A DNA stretch of 64,000 bases. It comes from Bradyrhizobium sp. JYMT SZCCT0428 (GTDB lineage: Bacteria; Pseudomonadota; Alphaproteobacteria; Rhizobiales; Xanthobacteraceae). The notes beneath the pieces were generated by a model. That model had not been told where the DNA came from, ran no database searches, and worked only from the letters and a program-made list of their open reading frames with translations. The stretch spans positions 1 to 64,000 of the forward strand of contig NZ_JAFCLS010000001.1 of the NCBI RefSeq assembly GCF_018131075.1. Reading direction: 5' to 3'. Below are positions 31,098-40,304 of the stretch, piece by piece. The position numbers and the translations under genes are program-made. Each line of letters begins with the position of its first letter. The first letter of the stretch is position 1.

Positions 31098-32135
31098 ATG
31101 CTCTTGCTGCAATCCCTCCCGACTGTCATCGGCGTCGCCGCGATCGCGCCCGCGTTGCTTTTGCTGTGGCTGGTGATCGCCGCTGACGAGCGCCCCGGCC
31201 CGGCCGCCCGGGTGTGGATGGCCTTCGTGCTGGGGGCGGCCAGTATTTCGCTATTGGGAATCGCACGGGCACCGTTTGCCGCGATTCTAGCCGTGCCCGG
31301 AAATCCCTGGATGACCCAGGGGCTCCGCTCGGTGTTCGGCGTCGCCGCGCCTGAGGAGATCGTCAAGGTTCTCGTGATTATCGGGGTGTCGTGGAAGCGC
31401 CGCACCTATGCCGATCCGATGGACACCGTCGTTTACGGCGCCGCCGCGGGCCTTGGATTCGCAGCCTACGAAAATCTCGCTTACCTGGTGCAGCACGCCG
31501 ACATGTGGCGATCGCTGGCGGCATTGCGCAGCGTCCTCACCGTGCCATTCCACGGTGCGCTCGGCATTATCGCCGGCGCGTATATCGCGATCGCACGTGC
31601 CGGCACGGCACTGGGTGCCAACCGGCACAATCGCGAACTCGCCCGCATCTCGAGCTGGATGCTGGCCTTGTTTGCGCCGGTCGCGCTGCATGCGGCGTTC
31701 GATTTTCCGCTGCTGATTCTGCAAAAGCATCCTGATCTCGGCTCCACCACGCGGATGATGCTGGGAACGGCAAGCCTGATCATCGGCTTCAGCTCGATCG
31801 GCTTTGCGGCGCGGCTGGTGCGGCGCGTCGGCCGCCATCATGCGCCGCGCACCGAGATTGCGCGCGAGCGGCTGAGCCAGCTGCGGCGGATGTGGGCGCT
31901 GCTGGTCGTGGGCGGCGGCGCCGGCTTTGCGGGCGTGTCGTTCCTGCTGACCTCGCTGCATCACTGGTTCATCAATCCGGAACGTAACGCCTCGCTGGTT
32001 CTGATCCCGATCGGTTTCACATCGATCCTGATCGGCCTCGCACTGCTGGTCGCGACCACGGCGGTCTACGTCCTTGGCCGTAACCGGATGCGCACGACGT
32101 CGGAGGGCTTTTCGTCGGCGAGCGAGGCCGGTTAG
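31098..32135 (+). CDS. PrsW-family intramembrane metalloprotease
   Basis: The 345-residue membrane protein has about eight hydrophobic segments and the PrsW motifs in order: APEEIVKVL (EExxK) near residue 97, GFAAYENLAYL (FxxxEN), FHGALGIIAGAYI and LHAAFDFPLL (HxxxD). These supply the metal and catalytic residues of site-1 proteases that release anti-sigma factors. No sigma/anti-sigma pair is adjacent, so its target is unknown. A TTG start at 31035 in frame would add 21 residues. Confidence 0.82.
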   Translation: MLLLQSLPTVIGVAAIAPALLLLWLVIAADERPGPAARVWMAFVLGAASISLLGIARAPFAAILAVPGNPWMTQGLRSVFGVAAPEEIVKVLVIIGVSWKRRTYADPMDTVVYGAAAGLGFAAYENLAYLVQHADMWRSLAALRSVLTVPFHGALGIIAGAYIAIARAGTALGANRHNRELARISSWMLALFAPVALHAAFDFPLLILQKHPDLGSTTRMMLGTASLIIGFSSIGFAARLVRRVGRHHAPRTEIARERLSQLRRMWALLVVGGGAGFAGVSFLLTSLHHWFINPERNASLVLIPIGFTSILIGLALLVATTAVYVLGRNRMRTTSEGFSSASEAG

Positions 32136-32244
32136 CGCGACAGCTACGATGGGACGCGTTTTCCTTGCGCCAATTCCTTGGCCAACCATTCCTGTTCGTT
32201 CGAAAACGCTCTAGTATCAGCGCGTGCGTACAGGGAGAGCTGTG

Positions 32245-32832
32245 ATGACCCTTCCCCAAGATAGGCTTCCCAAGGACATCGCCAAATTGCAGTCCGACAT
32301 GGCTGCCGCCGTGAAGGTGCATTGGAAAGCCTTCCTGTTCGAAGGCATCCTGCTGGCGGTGCTCGGCCTGGCCGCGATGATCGTGCCGCCGCTGGCAAGC
32401 CTGGCGGTTGCAATCTTCTTGGGCTGGATGTTCCTGATCAGCGGGATCGCCGGGCTGGTCGTCACCTACTGGGCGCGGCAGATGCCGGGCTTCTGGTGGT
32501 CGCTGTTTTCCGCAGCGCTGGCCGTGCTTGCCGGCCTCGTGCTGCTGGCGCGGCCGATGCAGGGCGTGCTGACGCTGACCATCATCGTCGGCGCCTACTT
32601 TCTGATCGAAGGCGTCACCACCATCATGTACGCGCTGGAGCATCGCCGCGAATTGTCCGGGCGCTGGTCCTGGCTGCTGGTCTCCGGACTGATGGACATC
32701 CTGATCTCGTTCCTGATCATATCAGGCCTTCCCGGCTCGGCGGAATGGGCGATTGGTCTCCTGGTCGGGATCAACCTGGTGCTTGGCGGTGCGTCGCTGG
32801 TCGGCATGGCGCTCGCCGCGCGCAAGGCCTGA
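32245..32832 (+). CDS. HdeD-family membrane protein
   Basis: The 195-residue protein has six membrane helices arranged as tandem pairs (GILLAVLGLAAMIVPPLASL, GWMFLISGIAGLVVTYWA, and so on) and the GLPGSAEWAIGLLVGINLVL segment near the end, as in HdeD/DUF308 acid-resistance proteins. ATG 32245 follows CAGGGAGAGC. Role in acid stress is family knowledge, not shown here. Confidence 0.85.
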   Translation: MTLPQDRLPKDIAKLQSDMAAAVKVHWKAFLFEGILLAVLGLAAMIVPPLASLAVAIFLGWMFLISGIAGLVVTYWARQMPGFWWSLFSAALAVLAGLVLLARPMQGVLTLTIIVGAYFLIEGVTTIMYALEHRRELSGRWSWLLVSGLMDILISFLIISGLPGSAEWAIGLLVGINLVLGGASLVGMALAARKA

Positions 32833-32914
32833 AACAGGCAGGCGCGGCGCGGCCGCCAATACCCCCGCCGATTGGGGGATGACAAGTCGCGATCCGTGAG
32901 CTATAGAGCCGGCC

Positions 32915-32995
32915 ATGATCATGATCGCCGCCAGCAACTATTGGTATTTTAGCTTCGACGGCTCGCTGGCGGTGGGAGGATCACGCGCAATCTGA
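32915..32995 (+). CDS. Leader peptide with Tyr-Trp-Tyr-Phe codons upstream of DAHP synthase
   Basis: A 26-codon frame (second in-frame ATG at 32921) reads through NYWYFSF, with TAT TGG TAT TTT and TTC at 32939-32956, and stops at 32995. A terminator follows 25 bases later and then the DAHP synthase gene. Five aromatic codons within seven positions, in front of the first enzyme of aromatic amino-acid synthesis, match the design of an attenuator leader that senses charged Tyr, Trp and Phe tRNAs. Confidence 0.75.
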   Translation: MIMIAASNYWYFSFDGSLAVGGSRAI

Positions 32996-33047
32996 ATAAT
33001 TGCAGCAAGAAATCCGAACAGCCGCCAAATCCTGGCGGCTTTTTTTA
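32964..33047 (+). promoter_or_regulatory. Transcription attenuator (terminator and antiterminator) of DAHP synthase
   Basis: The terminator has stem AGCCGCCA (33020-33027) with TGGCGGCT (33033-33040) and a seven-T tail. An upstream copy of TGGCGGT (32967-32973), inside the last part of the leader frame, can pair with GCCGCCA and so block the terminator. A ribosome stalled at the aromatic codons would leave this pairing free. The pairing is read from sequence; the regulation is inferred. Confidence 0.75.
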
Positions 33048-33083
33048 TTGGCCGGCAGGTTCTTCAAAACAGGAGCCAGAGCC

Positions 33084-34169
33084 GTGTTGAGCACCACCGA
33101 CGATCTTCGAATAAGCGAACTGAAAGAGCTGACGACGCCGCAGGAGGTCATGCGCGAGATACCGCGCACCTTGACCGCCACGCGCATCGTGATGGCGGCG
33201 CGCAACGCTATCCACGCGATCCTGAACGGGACCGATGACCGGCTTCTGGTCGTTGTCGGCCCCTGCTCGGTGCACGATCCCGCTGCTGCCGTGGAATACG
33301 CCGAACGCCTTGTCGCCCTGCGCGAGCGGCTGGCCGACCGCCTCGAGATCGTGATGCGCGTCTATTTCGAGAAGCCGCGCACGACGGTCGGCTGGAAGGG
33401 ATTGATCAACGATCCCGGCCTCGACGGCAGCTTCGACATCAACCGGGGCCTGCGTCTCGCCCGCAACGTGCTTTCGGCGGTGAACAATCTTGGTCTGCCG
33501 GCCGGCACCGAATTCCTCGACATGACGACGCCGCAATACATCGCCGACCTGGTGGCGTGGGCGGCGATCGGCGCGCGAACCACGGAAAGCCAGATCCATC
33601 GCGAGCTCGCGTCCGGACTTTCCTGCGCGGTCGGCTTCAAGAACGGAACCGACGGCAATGTGCGCATCGCGGCCGAGGCCGTGAAATCGGCGTCGCATCC
33701 CCACCATTTCATGGCGGTCACCAAGGGCGGACGCTCGGCGATCGCCGCTACGACCGGCAATGATGACTGCCACATCATCCTGCGTGGCGGCAGCAAGCCG
33801 AACTATGACGCTGACAGCGTCGATGCCGCTTCGGCCGAACTCACCCGTTCAGGCGTGACACCGCGGATCATGATCGACACCAGCCACGCCAACAGCAGCA
33901 AGAAGCCCGAAAACCAGCCTTTGGTTGCGGCCGACATCGCGCAGCAGATATCCGCTGGTGAAACACGCATCACGGGCGTGATGATGGAGAGCAATCTTGT
34001 CGCGGGCCGCCAGGATGTCGTGCCGGGCAAGCCGCTCACCTATGGTCAGAGCATCACGGATGGCTGCATCGACTGGGAAACCACGGTGCAGGCGCTCAAC
34101 GTGCTGGCCGACGCCGTCGAGGCGAGACGGAGCTTGGCGCGCCGGCCGTTCAATGAACGGTCGGCTTAA
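33084..34169 (+). CDS. 3-deoxy-7-phosphoheptulonate synthase, class I (AroG/F/H type)
   Basis: DAHP synthase joins phosphoenolpyruvate and erythrose 4-phosphate as the first step of the shikimate pathway. The 361-residue protein has VVGPCSVHDPAAAVEYAERL, RVYFEKPRTTVGWKGLINDP, GFKNGTDGNV and MIDTSHANSSK, all hallmarks of class I. GTG 33084 follows AGGAG by eight bases; the longer frame would start inside the attenuator. Which aromatic amino acid inhibits it cannot be read with certainty, but the leader peptide senses Tyr, Trp and Phe codons. Confidence 0.92.
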   Translation: MLSTTDDLRISELKELTTPQEVMREIPRTLTATRIVMAARNAIHAILNGTDDRLLVVVGPCSVHDPAAAVEYAERLVALRERLADRLEIVMRVYFEKPRTTVGWKGLINDPGLDGSFDINRGLRLARNVLSAVNNLGLPAGTEFLDMTTPQYIADLVAWAAIGARTTESQIHRELASGLSCAVGFKNGTDGNVRIAAEAVKSASHPHHFMAVTKGGRSAIAATTGNDDCHIILRGGSKPNYDADSVDAASAELTRSGVTPRIMIDTSHANSSKKPENQPLVAADIAQQISAGETRITGVMMESNLVAGRQDVVPGKPLTYGQSITDGCIDWETTVQALNVLADAVEARRSLARRPFNERSA

Positions 34170-34194
34170 GAAATCGCACTCGAACAAAACGTTA

Positions 34195-34235
34195 CGGCCA
34201 GAGTCTGCTCAAGTCGATTAAGCGGACTCTGGCCG
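34195..34235 (+). terminator. Strong hairpin after DAHP synthase
   Basis: A 15-pair stem with one wobble (CGGCCAGAGTCTGCT with AGCGGACTCTGGCCG) and 11-base loop lies 25 bases after the stop. No T-run follows, so it may protect or end the transcript. Confidence 0.65.
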
Positions 34236-34282
34236 GTCAAGCCGAGGACCATGGTTTTGGGGCGCGGTCTTTGCACCGCCGC

Positions 34283-34525
34283 CTAGCAGCCGCGGCAGAT
34301 GCTCTTGATCTTGCGATCCAGCAAAGCATTTTCCTTGCTCAGGGGATCGTTTGGATCGTTCATGTTCTTCGGTTCGGGAACGTCGCCGGCGCGTGGCTGG
34401 CGATGACCGATCGGTGCCTGGATCACCGGCTTGTCCGAATTTTTCGGCACCGATGAGCCTTGCGCGAAGACGTCCGGACTACCGGTCAGAACCAGAAGCG
34501 CCACCGACAGGAATAATTTTCGCAT
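34283..34525 (-). CDS. Small secreted hypothetical protein
   Basis: The 80-residue protein has a signal peptide (MRKLFLSVALLVLTGSPDVFA) and a polar mature part ending in DRKIKSICRGC, with two cysteines at the end. ATG 34525 is chosen for the signal peptide. Function unknown. Confidence 0.65.
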   Translation of the reverse strand: MRKLFLSVALLVLTGSPDVFAQGSSVPKNSDKPVIQAPIGHRQPRAGDVPEPKNMNDPNDPLSKENALLDRKIKSICRGC

Positions 34526-34550
34526 TAGGTTCTCCCGTTCTCGTTTCTGG

Positions 34551-34757
34551 TTACCGCGCCGGAACATCGATCGTTCCACAATTGCGACGACCCTGGGCCG
34601 CGCAATCCTGCGCTTTTCGTACATCGGCCATGGTGCTGAGCAACCAGATACCGGCTGCAACCAGCACCGCGAAGAAAGCCAGCATTACCGCATTTTCGAT
34701 CGCACGGTTGCTATCGTCTTCCGGCGGCTTCTGCCCTCCCTTATCCCCGTCCGTCAT
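34551..34757 (-). CDS. Small one-helix membrane protein
   Basis: The 68-residue protein has an acidic N-terminus, one membrane helix (NAVMLAFFAVLVAAGIWLLS) and a short Cys-containing tail (CAAQGRRNCGTI). It lies just downstream of epmB on the same strand. Function unknown. Confidence 0.65.
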   Translation of the reverse strand: MTDGDKGGQKPPEDDSNRAIENAVMLAFFAVLVAAGIWLLSTMADVRKAQDCAAQGRRNCGTIDVPAR

Positions 34758-34764
34758 CGCCGGT

Positions 34765-35856
34765 TCAAGGCTTCGGCGGATAGAGGTGAACGTCACCGCA
34801 ATAATCGACGACACGATAACGCGTTTCGGAGGATAGTTCACGTTCCCGGGAATTTGGATGCGACAAATAATGCGGGCCGATCGGTGCCTTGCCGTGGCCG
34901 CCGGGAATATCGAGCACGTAATCGGGCTGACATAGCCCGGAAACGCGTCCGCGCAGGCCGCGCATCAGTTCCTGACCACGCTCGATCGTGGTGCGCAGAT
35001 GCGAGGTACCCGGCGCGAGGTCGCCATGGTGCAGGTAATACGGCTTGATCCGGCATTCGACGAAGGACCGCATCAGGGCTTCCAGCGTCGCCGCATCGTC
35101 ATTGACACCGCGGAGCAGCACCGACTGGCTCACCAGAGGGATGCCGGCATCGACCAACCGGGCGCAAGCGGCACGGGCTTCCACCGTCAGCTCACGCGGA
35201 TGATTGGCGTGAACCGCGACCCAGGTCGTGGCGCCACCAACCCTCAACGCTGCGACCATCTCGTCGCTGATGCGCGCGGGAGCCGCGACCGGCACGCGGG
35301 TGTGAAGACGGATGATTTTGACGTGATCGATGGCGGCGATGTCGGCCATGATCTCGGCCATCCGTCGCGGCGACAGCATCAGGGGATCGCCGCCGGTCAG
35401 GATGACTTCCCAGATCTCGGGATGCTGGCGGATATAGTCGAGCGCGTCACGATAGGCGATGTCCGACAGCGCGGTCGCCTTGCCGGGTCCGACCATCTCG
35501 CGGCGAAAACAGAAGCGGCAATATACCGCGCAAACGTGAACCAGTTTGAACAGTACGCGATCCGGATAGCGATGAACGATGCCGGCGACCGGCGAATGGG
35601 CGTCATCGCCGATCGGATCGGCGCGCTCGCCGGCCTCCTGCACCAGTTCCAGCGTGCTTGGAACGAACTGCCGCGCGATCGGGTCGTTTGGATCCTCGGT
35701 ATCGATCAGCGCGGCGATATCGGGCGTCACCGCAATCGCGTAGCGCGCAGCCACCCGTTCGAGATCGGCCAGTTCAGCCGCAGGCGCCAGCCCGCAATCG
35801 ACGAGTTCCGCCGGTTGCCGCAACGTCGCCGCCAATTTCGGATCGATCCTGTTCAT
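34765..35856 (-). CDS. epmB: EF-P (R)-beta-lysylation enzyme EpmB, lysine 2,3-aminomutase-like radical SAM protein
   Basis: This radical SAM/PLP enzyme turns L-alpha-lysine into (R)-beta-lysine for EF-P modification. The 363-residue protein has the cluster motif CAVYCRFC (CxxxCxxC) near residue 115, LTGGDPLML, RLHTRVPVAAPARI and a Lys-containing PLP region near the end. It overlaps epmA by ATGA (35853-35856), and efp lies 1.2 kb beyond epmA, so the three work together. True KamA proteins are longer and not linked to efp. Confidence 0.88.
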   Translation of the reverse strand: MNRIDPKLAATLRQPAELVDCGLAPAAELADLERVAARYAIAVTPDIAALIDTEDPNDPIARQFVPSTLELVQEAGERADPIGDDAHSPVAGIVHRYPDRVLFKLVHVCAVYCRFCFRREMVGPGKATALSDIAYRDALDYIRQHPEIWEVILTGGDPLMLSPRRMAEIMADIAAIDHVKIIRLHTRVPVAAPARISDEMVAALRVGGATTWVAVHANHPRELTVEARAACARLVDAGIPLVSQSVLLRGVNDDAATLEALMRSFVECRIKPYYLHHGDLAPGTSHLRTTIERGQELMRGLRGRVSGLCQPDYVLDIPGGHGKAPIGPHYLSHPNSRERELSSETRYRVVDYCGDVHLYPPKP

Positions 35857-36905
35857 GCTTCTCCCGCCGGTGGTGTCCATACCACCTGATCCACCCTGAG
35901 CGCACCGCTTGCCAGCATCACCAGCCGGTCAAAACCGAGCGCGACACCGCTGGCTTGGGGCATCACGGCGACCGCCTGCAGAAAATCCTCGTCGAGCGGA
36001 TAGCGCTCACCGTAACGCCGCGCTTTCTCGTCCATCGCCTGCGCAAACCGGCGGCGCTGTTCGGCGGCATCGGTCAATTCGCCAAACCCGTTCGCAAGCT
36101 CGACGCCGCAGGCGTAGATCTCAAACCGCTCGGCCACGCGCGGATCGGACGCTTTCGCACGCGCCAGCGCCGCCTCCGGCACCGGATACTCAAACAAGAC
36201 AGTCAAACGACCCTGCCCGAGATTTGGTTCGATATGCTCGACCAGGACCTTGCTGAAGACATCGGACCAGGTGTCGTCGTCCGCAATCCGCACCCGCGAT
36301 TTTGACGCCTCGGCGAGGGCCCTGCGATCCCCTTCGCCATCCGCGACCGTCGCCAGCAAGTCGATCCCGGCGAACCGCTCGAACGCGGTCGCGACCGTCA
36401 GCAGTTCAGGCTCGGCGAAGGGATCGGCGATGCGGCCGCGAAACGAGAATTGCCCGATGCCCGTCGCCTGCGCCGCATGGGCGATGACCACAATCGTGTC
36501 GGCCATAATGGCGTCATATGCCGCGTTGGCGCGGTACCATTCCAGCATGGTGAATTCAGGCAAATGAAGATCGCCGCGCTCGCGGTCGCGGAACACGCGT
36601 GCAAACTCGAATATCTTGTCTTCGCCCGCCGCGAGCAGTTTCTTGGCCGCGAACTCCGGTGAAGTCCGCAAATAGCGCGGCGCGCGGGTTCCGTCTGCAC
36701 CGGTCAGTTCGGTCCGGGGCGCGTGCAGATGCGTTTCATTGCCCGGCGAGACCTGCAGGATGCCCGTCTCCGCCTCGGCGAATCCCTGCTCGTCGAACCA
36801 AGCCCGCAAGCCCTTCGTGATCGCGGCCCGCGCCATCAGGAACGGCTTCCGGTCGGCGTGCCGCGCCGGCGACCACCATGTCGATGGCTGGTCGATCCCG
36901 GCCAT
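35853..36905 (-). CDS. epmA: EF-P lysine ligase EpmA (PoxA/GenX)
   Basis: This class II lysyl-tRNA-synthetase-like enzyme attaches (R)-beta-lysine to EF-P. The 350-residue catalytic domain lacks the anticodon domain. Class II motifs are visible: APRYLRTSPEFAAKKLLAAG, FARVFRDRERGDLHLPEFTM (motif 2) and GVALGFDRLVML (motif 3). ATG 36905 gives the family N-terminus (WWSPARHADRKPFLMARA). It is coupled to epmB. Confidence 0.9.
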   Translation of the reverse strand: MAGIDQPSTWWSPARHADRKPFLMARAAITKGLRAWFDEQGFAEAETGILQVSPGNETHLHAPRTELTGADGTRAPRYLRTSPEFAAKKLLAAGEDKIFEFARVFRDRERGDLHLPEFTMLEWYRANAAYDAIMADTIVVIAHAAQATGIGQFSFRGRIADPFAEPELLTVATAFERFAGIDLLATVADGEGDRRALAEASKSRVRIADDDTWSDVFSKVLVEHIEPNLGQGRLTVLFEYPVPEAALARAKASDPRVAERFEIYACGVELANGFGELTDAAEQRRRFAQAMDEKARRYGERYPLDEDFLQAVAVMPQASGVALGFDRLVMLASGALRVDQVVWTPPAGEA

Positions 36906-37184
36906 CAGCAGCCAGACGGCGCGGCGCGCTCGCCTGCAGCGGCGCGCGAACCGATGAAAACGTTCAAGATACCGCCGGATACCTTTGACACTACACAATT
37001 TTCTCCGCTGGAAGGGCAGCCGTGCCGGGAACACCGCGGATACCCCGCTTCCGGTCCGTCTGTCATGTCGAAAGACGCACGTCTTGTCCATTCGCGCGAT
37101 CGGCGCCGCGAACTTGAAGTTGCGCCCTGAACATCGCGGCCATTGGGGCGTCCAATGGGCAGCAAATTGGAACGGAATGCACGC

Positions 37185-37931
37185 ATGTCTGGCAATTGGT
37201 TACGACGAACGGGGCTTTTGCTGGCAGGCATGCTGTTGCTCGTCGTCACCGCGCCAGCGCCCGCCAGCGCTGATGGACCCGGGCCTGAGTTCAAACTGAA
37301 GACGGATGCGGATGACATTTTCACCTCACCCGACAGGCAAATTCGGGTTGAGCAATATGGGGCGGATAAGGGCGATGAAGGTTTTCTGTTCCAGTTCTGG
37401 ACCTTCGACGAGGGGCGTCGACACCCCTCGCTGCTGAATGCCGGCGAAGGCATCGATCTCGCCGGCTACCCCGCAGGCTTCCGGTTCAGTCCGAACAGCC
37501 AGTGGCTGGTGCGCATGCAGAAAACCGGTGCCGGTTTCCAGACGCTGTTTCTGTACCGGCGGAACGGATTTCAATTTTCCTCGGCCACGCCGAAGCCTCT
37601 GAGCGAGATGGCCTGGGATTATTTCTGGGGCTCGCCGGCAGCCAAAAAGCTGCGTCGCGACCCCAGGGACCGCGATTCGCTCAGTCACGTCTTTGCCGCT
37701 CTCGTCAAAGGAATGGACGACAATTACGCTGGGCTGGGCCTGCATTGGCCCGATAGCCGCTACGTCGTGATCAGCCTCTCCTTCGACGCCCAGGGCGAAG
37801 ACAAGCCGCGGCCCTATATCGAGAACTGGTGGTGCGCCTACGACCTGAAAACAGGGACATTTACGGTGCCCGCCGCCTTTGCCGAGCACAACGCCCAGGC
37901 CTTCACGTCCCCACGCCCCAAGCGGAAATAG
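37185..37931 (+). CDS. Secreted hypothetical protein
   Basis: The 248-residue protein has a signal peptide (RRTGLLLAGMLLLVVTAPAPASA) and a beta-rich mature part (FSPNSQWLVRMQKTGAGFQT, FLYRRNGFQFSS, YVVISLSFDAQGEDKPRPY). It may be a beta-propeller-like or lipoprotein-type domain; I do not recognise the family. Starts at 37143 and 37155 are also open. Confidence 0.65.
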   Translation: MSGNWLRRTGLLLAGMLLLVVTAPAPASADGPGPEFKLKTDADDIFTSPDRQIRVEQYGADKGDEGFLFQFWTFDEGRRHPSLLNAGEGIDLAGYPAGFRFSPNSQWLVRMQKTGAGFQTLFLYRRNGFQFSSATPKPLSEMAWDYFWGSPAAKKLRRDPRDRDSLSHVFAALVKGMDDNYAGLGLHWPDSRYVVISLSFDAQGEDKPRPYIENWWCAYDLKTGTFTVPAAFAEHNAQAFTSPRPKRK

Positions 37932-38095
37932 CCACGGCACCCCTCGATCCGGCCAGCCCGTAACCTGCCGGAACGGGCCGCAAAAGGCTGGTATCTGGAG
38001 GGCAAATCAGTATGTTGCAGCCCGAAACCGCCTCAGGCGGCCGCGGGACACAATTGTCCTGACCGGTCGGAGGCCAGAAATTCAGGAAAACCGCC

Positions 38096-38662
38096 TTGAA
38101 AGTCATCGCCAGTTCTATTCGCAAGGGCAACGTCATCGAGCAAGACGGCAAGCTCTATGTGGTTCTGACCGCCGAGAACATCCATCCCGGCAAGGGAACC
38201 CCGGTCAGCCAGATCGAAATGCGCCGGATCGGCGACGGCGTGAAGATTTCGGAACGCTACAAGACCACCGACCAGGTCGAGAAGGCCACGATCGAGGATC
38301 ACAACTTCAACTACCTCTATGAGGACGCCGACGGCTTCCATTTCATGAACGGCGAGACCTACGACCAGGTCCAGGTGTCCAAGGAAATCATCGGTTCTGC
38401 GGCGCCCTATCTGCAGGAAAACATGTCGGTGAAGCTTTCGCTGCACGACATGGTTCCGGTGGCGATCCAGATGCCGCAGCGCGCGACGCTGGAAGTTGTC
38501 GAAACCGAGCCGGTCACCAAGGGCCAGACCGCGTCTTCGTCCTACAAACCTGCTATCCTTTCCAACGGCGTACGCACCAACGTGCCGCCGCACGTCGGAA
38601 CGGGAACGCGGATCGTGGTCATGACCGAGGACGGCTCCTACGTCGAGCGCGCCAAGGACTAG
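38096..38662 (+). CDS. efp: Translation elongation factor P
   Basis: EF-P rescues ribosomes stalled at polyproline. The 188-residue protein has the KOW-like N-domain with HPGKGTP (modifiable Lys33 at the loop tip), two OB domains, and the signature [20 protein letters not shown]. The TTG start at 38096 (read as Met) gives the exact family N-terminus [11 protein letters not shown]. EpmA and EpmB, needed to modify the lysine, are encoded 1.2 kb upstream on the other strand. Confidence 0.95.
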   Translation: MKVIASSIRKGNVIEQDGKLYVVLTAENIHPGKGTPVSQIEMRRIGDGVKISERYKTTDQVEKATIEDHNFNYLYEDADGFHFMNGETYDQVQVSKEIIGSAAPYLQENMSVKLSLHDMVPVAIQMPQRATLEVVETEPVTKGQTASSSYKPAILSNGVRTNVPPHVGTGTRIVVMTEDGSYVERAKD

Positions 38663-38705
38663 GCGCCAGAGTTAGACATCGGGGCATGCGCCGGGGGGCG
38701 ATGCA

Positions 38706-40304
38706 TTGGGTACGAAGGCTGTCCGCTTGCTGCCCCGTTGGCTGGCAGCCTTCTGTCTGCTTCCCGCCTGCGCCGTCGGCGCTTCGGCGGACGAGTTCCG
38801 GACACCTTCGATCTCGGCCATCCGCGTCGAATGGCGCGCGGTGCTGGATCAGCTCCGCTCCGAGATCAATACCCAGCCCGCGCTTGCGTCCGCCTTCACC
38901 TTTGCCAGCCAGCGGCGGGTGCCCCGCTGGGACCCGCGCTCGATGCCGGCGCTGGTGCAACTGAACACGATCACTTCCCCCGTCTTCCCCGGGATCGGAC
39001 GCAGTCCGGTTCCAGTGCTGTTGCCGTTCGACACCGCAAGCTATCTCGATGCCCGCCAGAACGGCGTCCCTGACACCCTGTCGGTATCGCGCTATCAGGC
39101 CGACTTCCGCCCGGCCGATCTGTTCCACGCCGGCGCAGCCGGCTACGACGCGATGTTTTCGTTCGAGCCGGGTGCGGGCGACGGCATGCCGCAGCGGACC
39201 TACGCCAAGCCGGTCGAGGTGCAGATCACCGGCTCGATCCTGACCTACGACCTCGCCGATCCCCTCGGCGGCAAGGGCGAACCGGTCAAGGCGCTGGCGG
39301 CGCAATACCCGGACCTGCGGCGCTTCATCCGCGAAGGCTATGTGCGCTACGCCTTCACGCGCTTCGGCGTTCCCTATGTGGTGTCGATCCAGTGCCTCGA
39401 CTCGACGCCGCGCCCGCGGCGGCTGGCCTGCCGCGAGGCCTATCCGGTCGCCGAGCGTTTCCTCAAGGCGCTGCGCATCGCCGGCGGTCAGCCGTCGCGG
39501 CTGCGCCGGGATATTTCGTCCGAGATTGCCGAGCGGCCGATGGTGCCCTCGCCCGACTTCACCTATCGCCCGAGCGGCGACATCGTCGCCAACAGCGGCG
39601 CGCGCAAGCGCGGCGGCCGTGCCGATCTCACCGTCTATTCGCAGATCCGGTTTCCGCTGGAAAAGGCGCCCGCCTTCGCGCGCTCGCAATCCTTCGGCAA
39701 ACGCAAACCCGACGAACGCGGATATCCCTGGCAGGACAATTTCTGCGAGGCGCGCAGTTTCGAGGTTGGCCAATGCGCTGCCGGTTTCGGCCATCAGGGG
39801 CAGGACATCCGTCCCGGCGCGTGCATGGCGCAGAACGGCGAAAGCCCGGGCAGTTGCGATCCGAAGCAGCAGGCGGTTGTCGCGGTTCGCGACGGCGTCC
39901 TGATCCGTTCGCTGAAACAGCAGGCGGCGACCCTGCAGGTCAACACCCGCAACGAACATATCCGCTTTCGCTACATGCACATGAATCCGTCCAGCCTTGA
40001 CTCGGACGGCATCCTCAACGGCCGCCAGGTCGCCGAGGGCGAAAAAATTGGCGTCGCCTCGAACTATCTCGACTTTCCCAACGGCACCTCGCTGCACCTG
40101 CATTTCGACGTGCAGGTGTTCACGCGGGACGGCTGGATCTGGGTCAATCCCTACACCACGTTGATCTCGGCCTATGAACGCCTGCTGCGCGGCCGCGGAC
40201 GCGAGCTCGGCACCGACCCTGTCGCGCCGGCCGCGGTCGCCCACGCCCAGCCGCGAGACGTGATCCGGCCCGACCCGCAGGAAGGTGGCGAGGGCGACAA
40301 CTAG
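38706..40304 (+). CDS. M23-family peptidase-like periplasmic protein
   Basis: The 532-residue protein has a signal peptide (LPRWLAAFCLLPACAVGASA) and a C-terminal LytM/M23 domain with GFGHQGQDIRPG (HxxxD) near residue 360, RYMHMNPSS and LHLHFDVQV (HxH). These are the zinc residues of endopeptidases that cut peptidoglycan cross-links. The middle 250 residues are not recognisable. The TTG start at 38706 is the only one that keeps the signal peptide. Confidence 0.75.
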   Translation: MGTKAVRLLPRWLAAFCLLPACAVGASADEFRTPSISAIRVEWRAVLDQLRSEINTQPALASAFTFASQRRVPRWDPRSMPALVQLNTITSPVFPGIGRSPVPVLLPFDTASYLDARQNGVPDTLSVSRYQADFRPADLFHAGAAGYDAMFSFEPGAGDGMPQRTYAKPVEVQITGSILTYDLADPLGGKGEPVKALAAQYPDLRRFIREGYVRYAFTRFGVPYVVSIQCLDSTPRPRRLACREAYPVAERFLKALRIAGGQPSRLRRDISSEIAERPMVPSPDFTYRPSGDIVANSGARKRGGRADLTVYSQIRFPLEKAPAFARSQSFGKRKPDERGYPWQDNFCEARSFEVGQCAAGFGHQGQDIRPGACMAQNGESPGSCDPKQQAVVAVRDGVLIRSLKQQAATLQVNTRNEHIRFRYMHMNPSSLDSDGILNGRQVAEGEKIGVASNYLDFPNGTSLHLHFDVQVFTRDGWIWVNPYTTLISAYERLLRGRGRELGTDPVAPAAVAHAQPRDVIRPDPQEGGEGDN

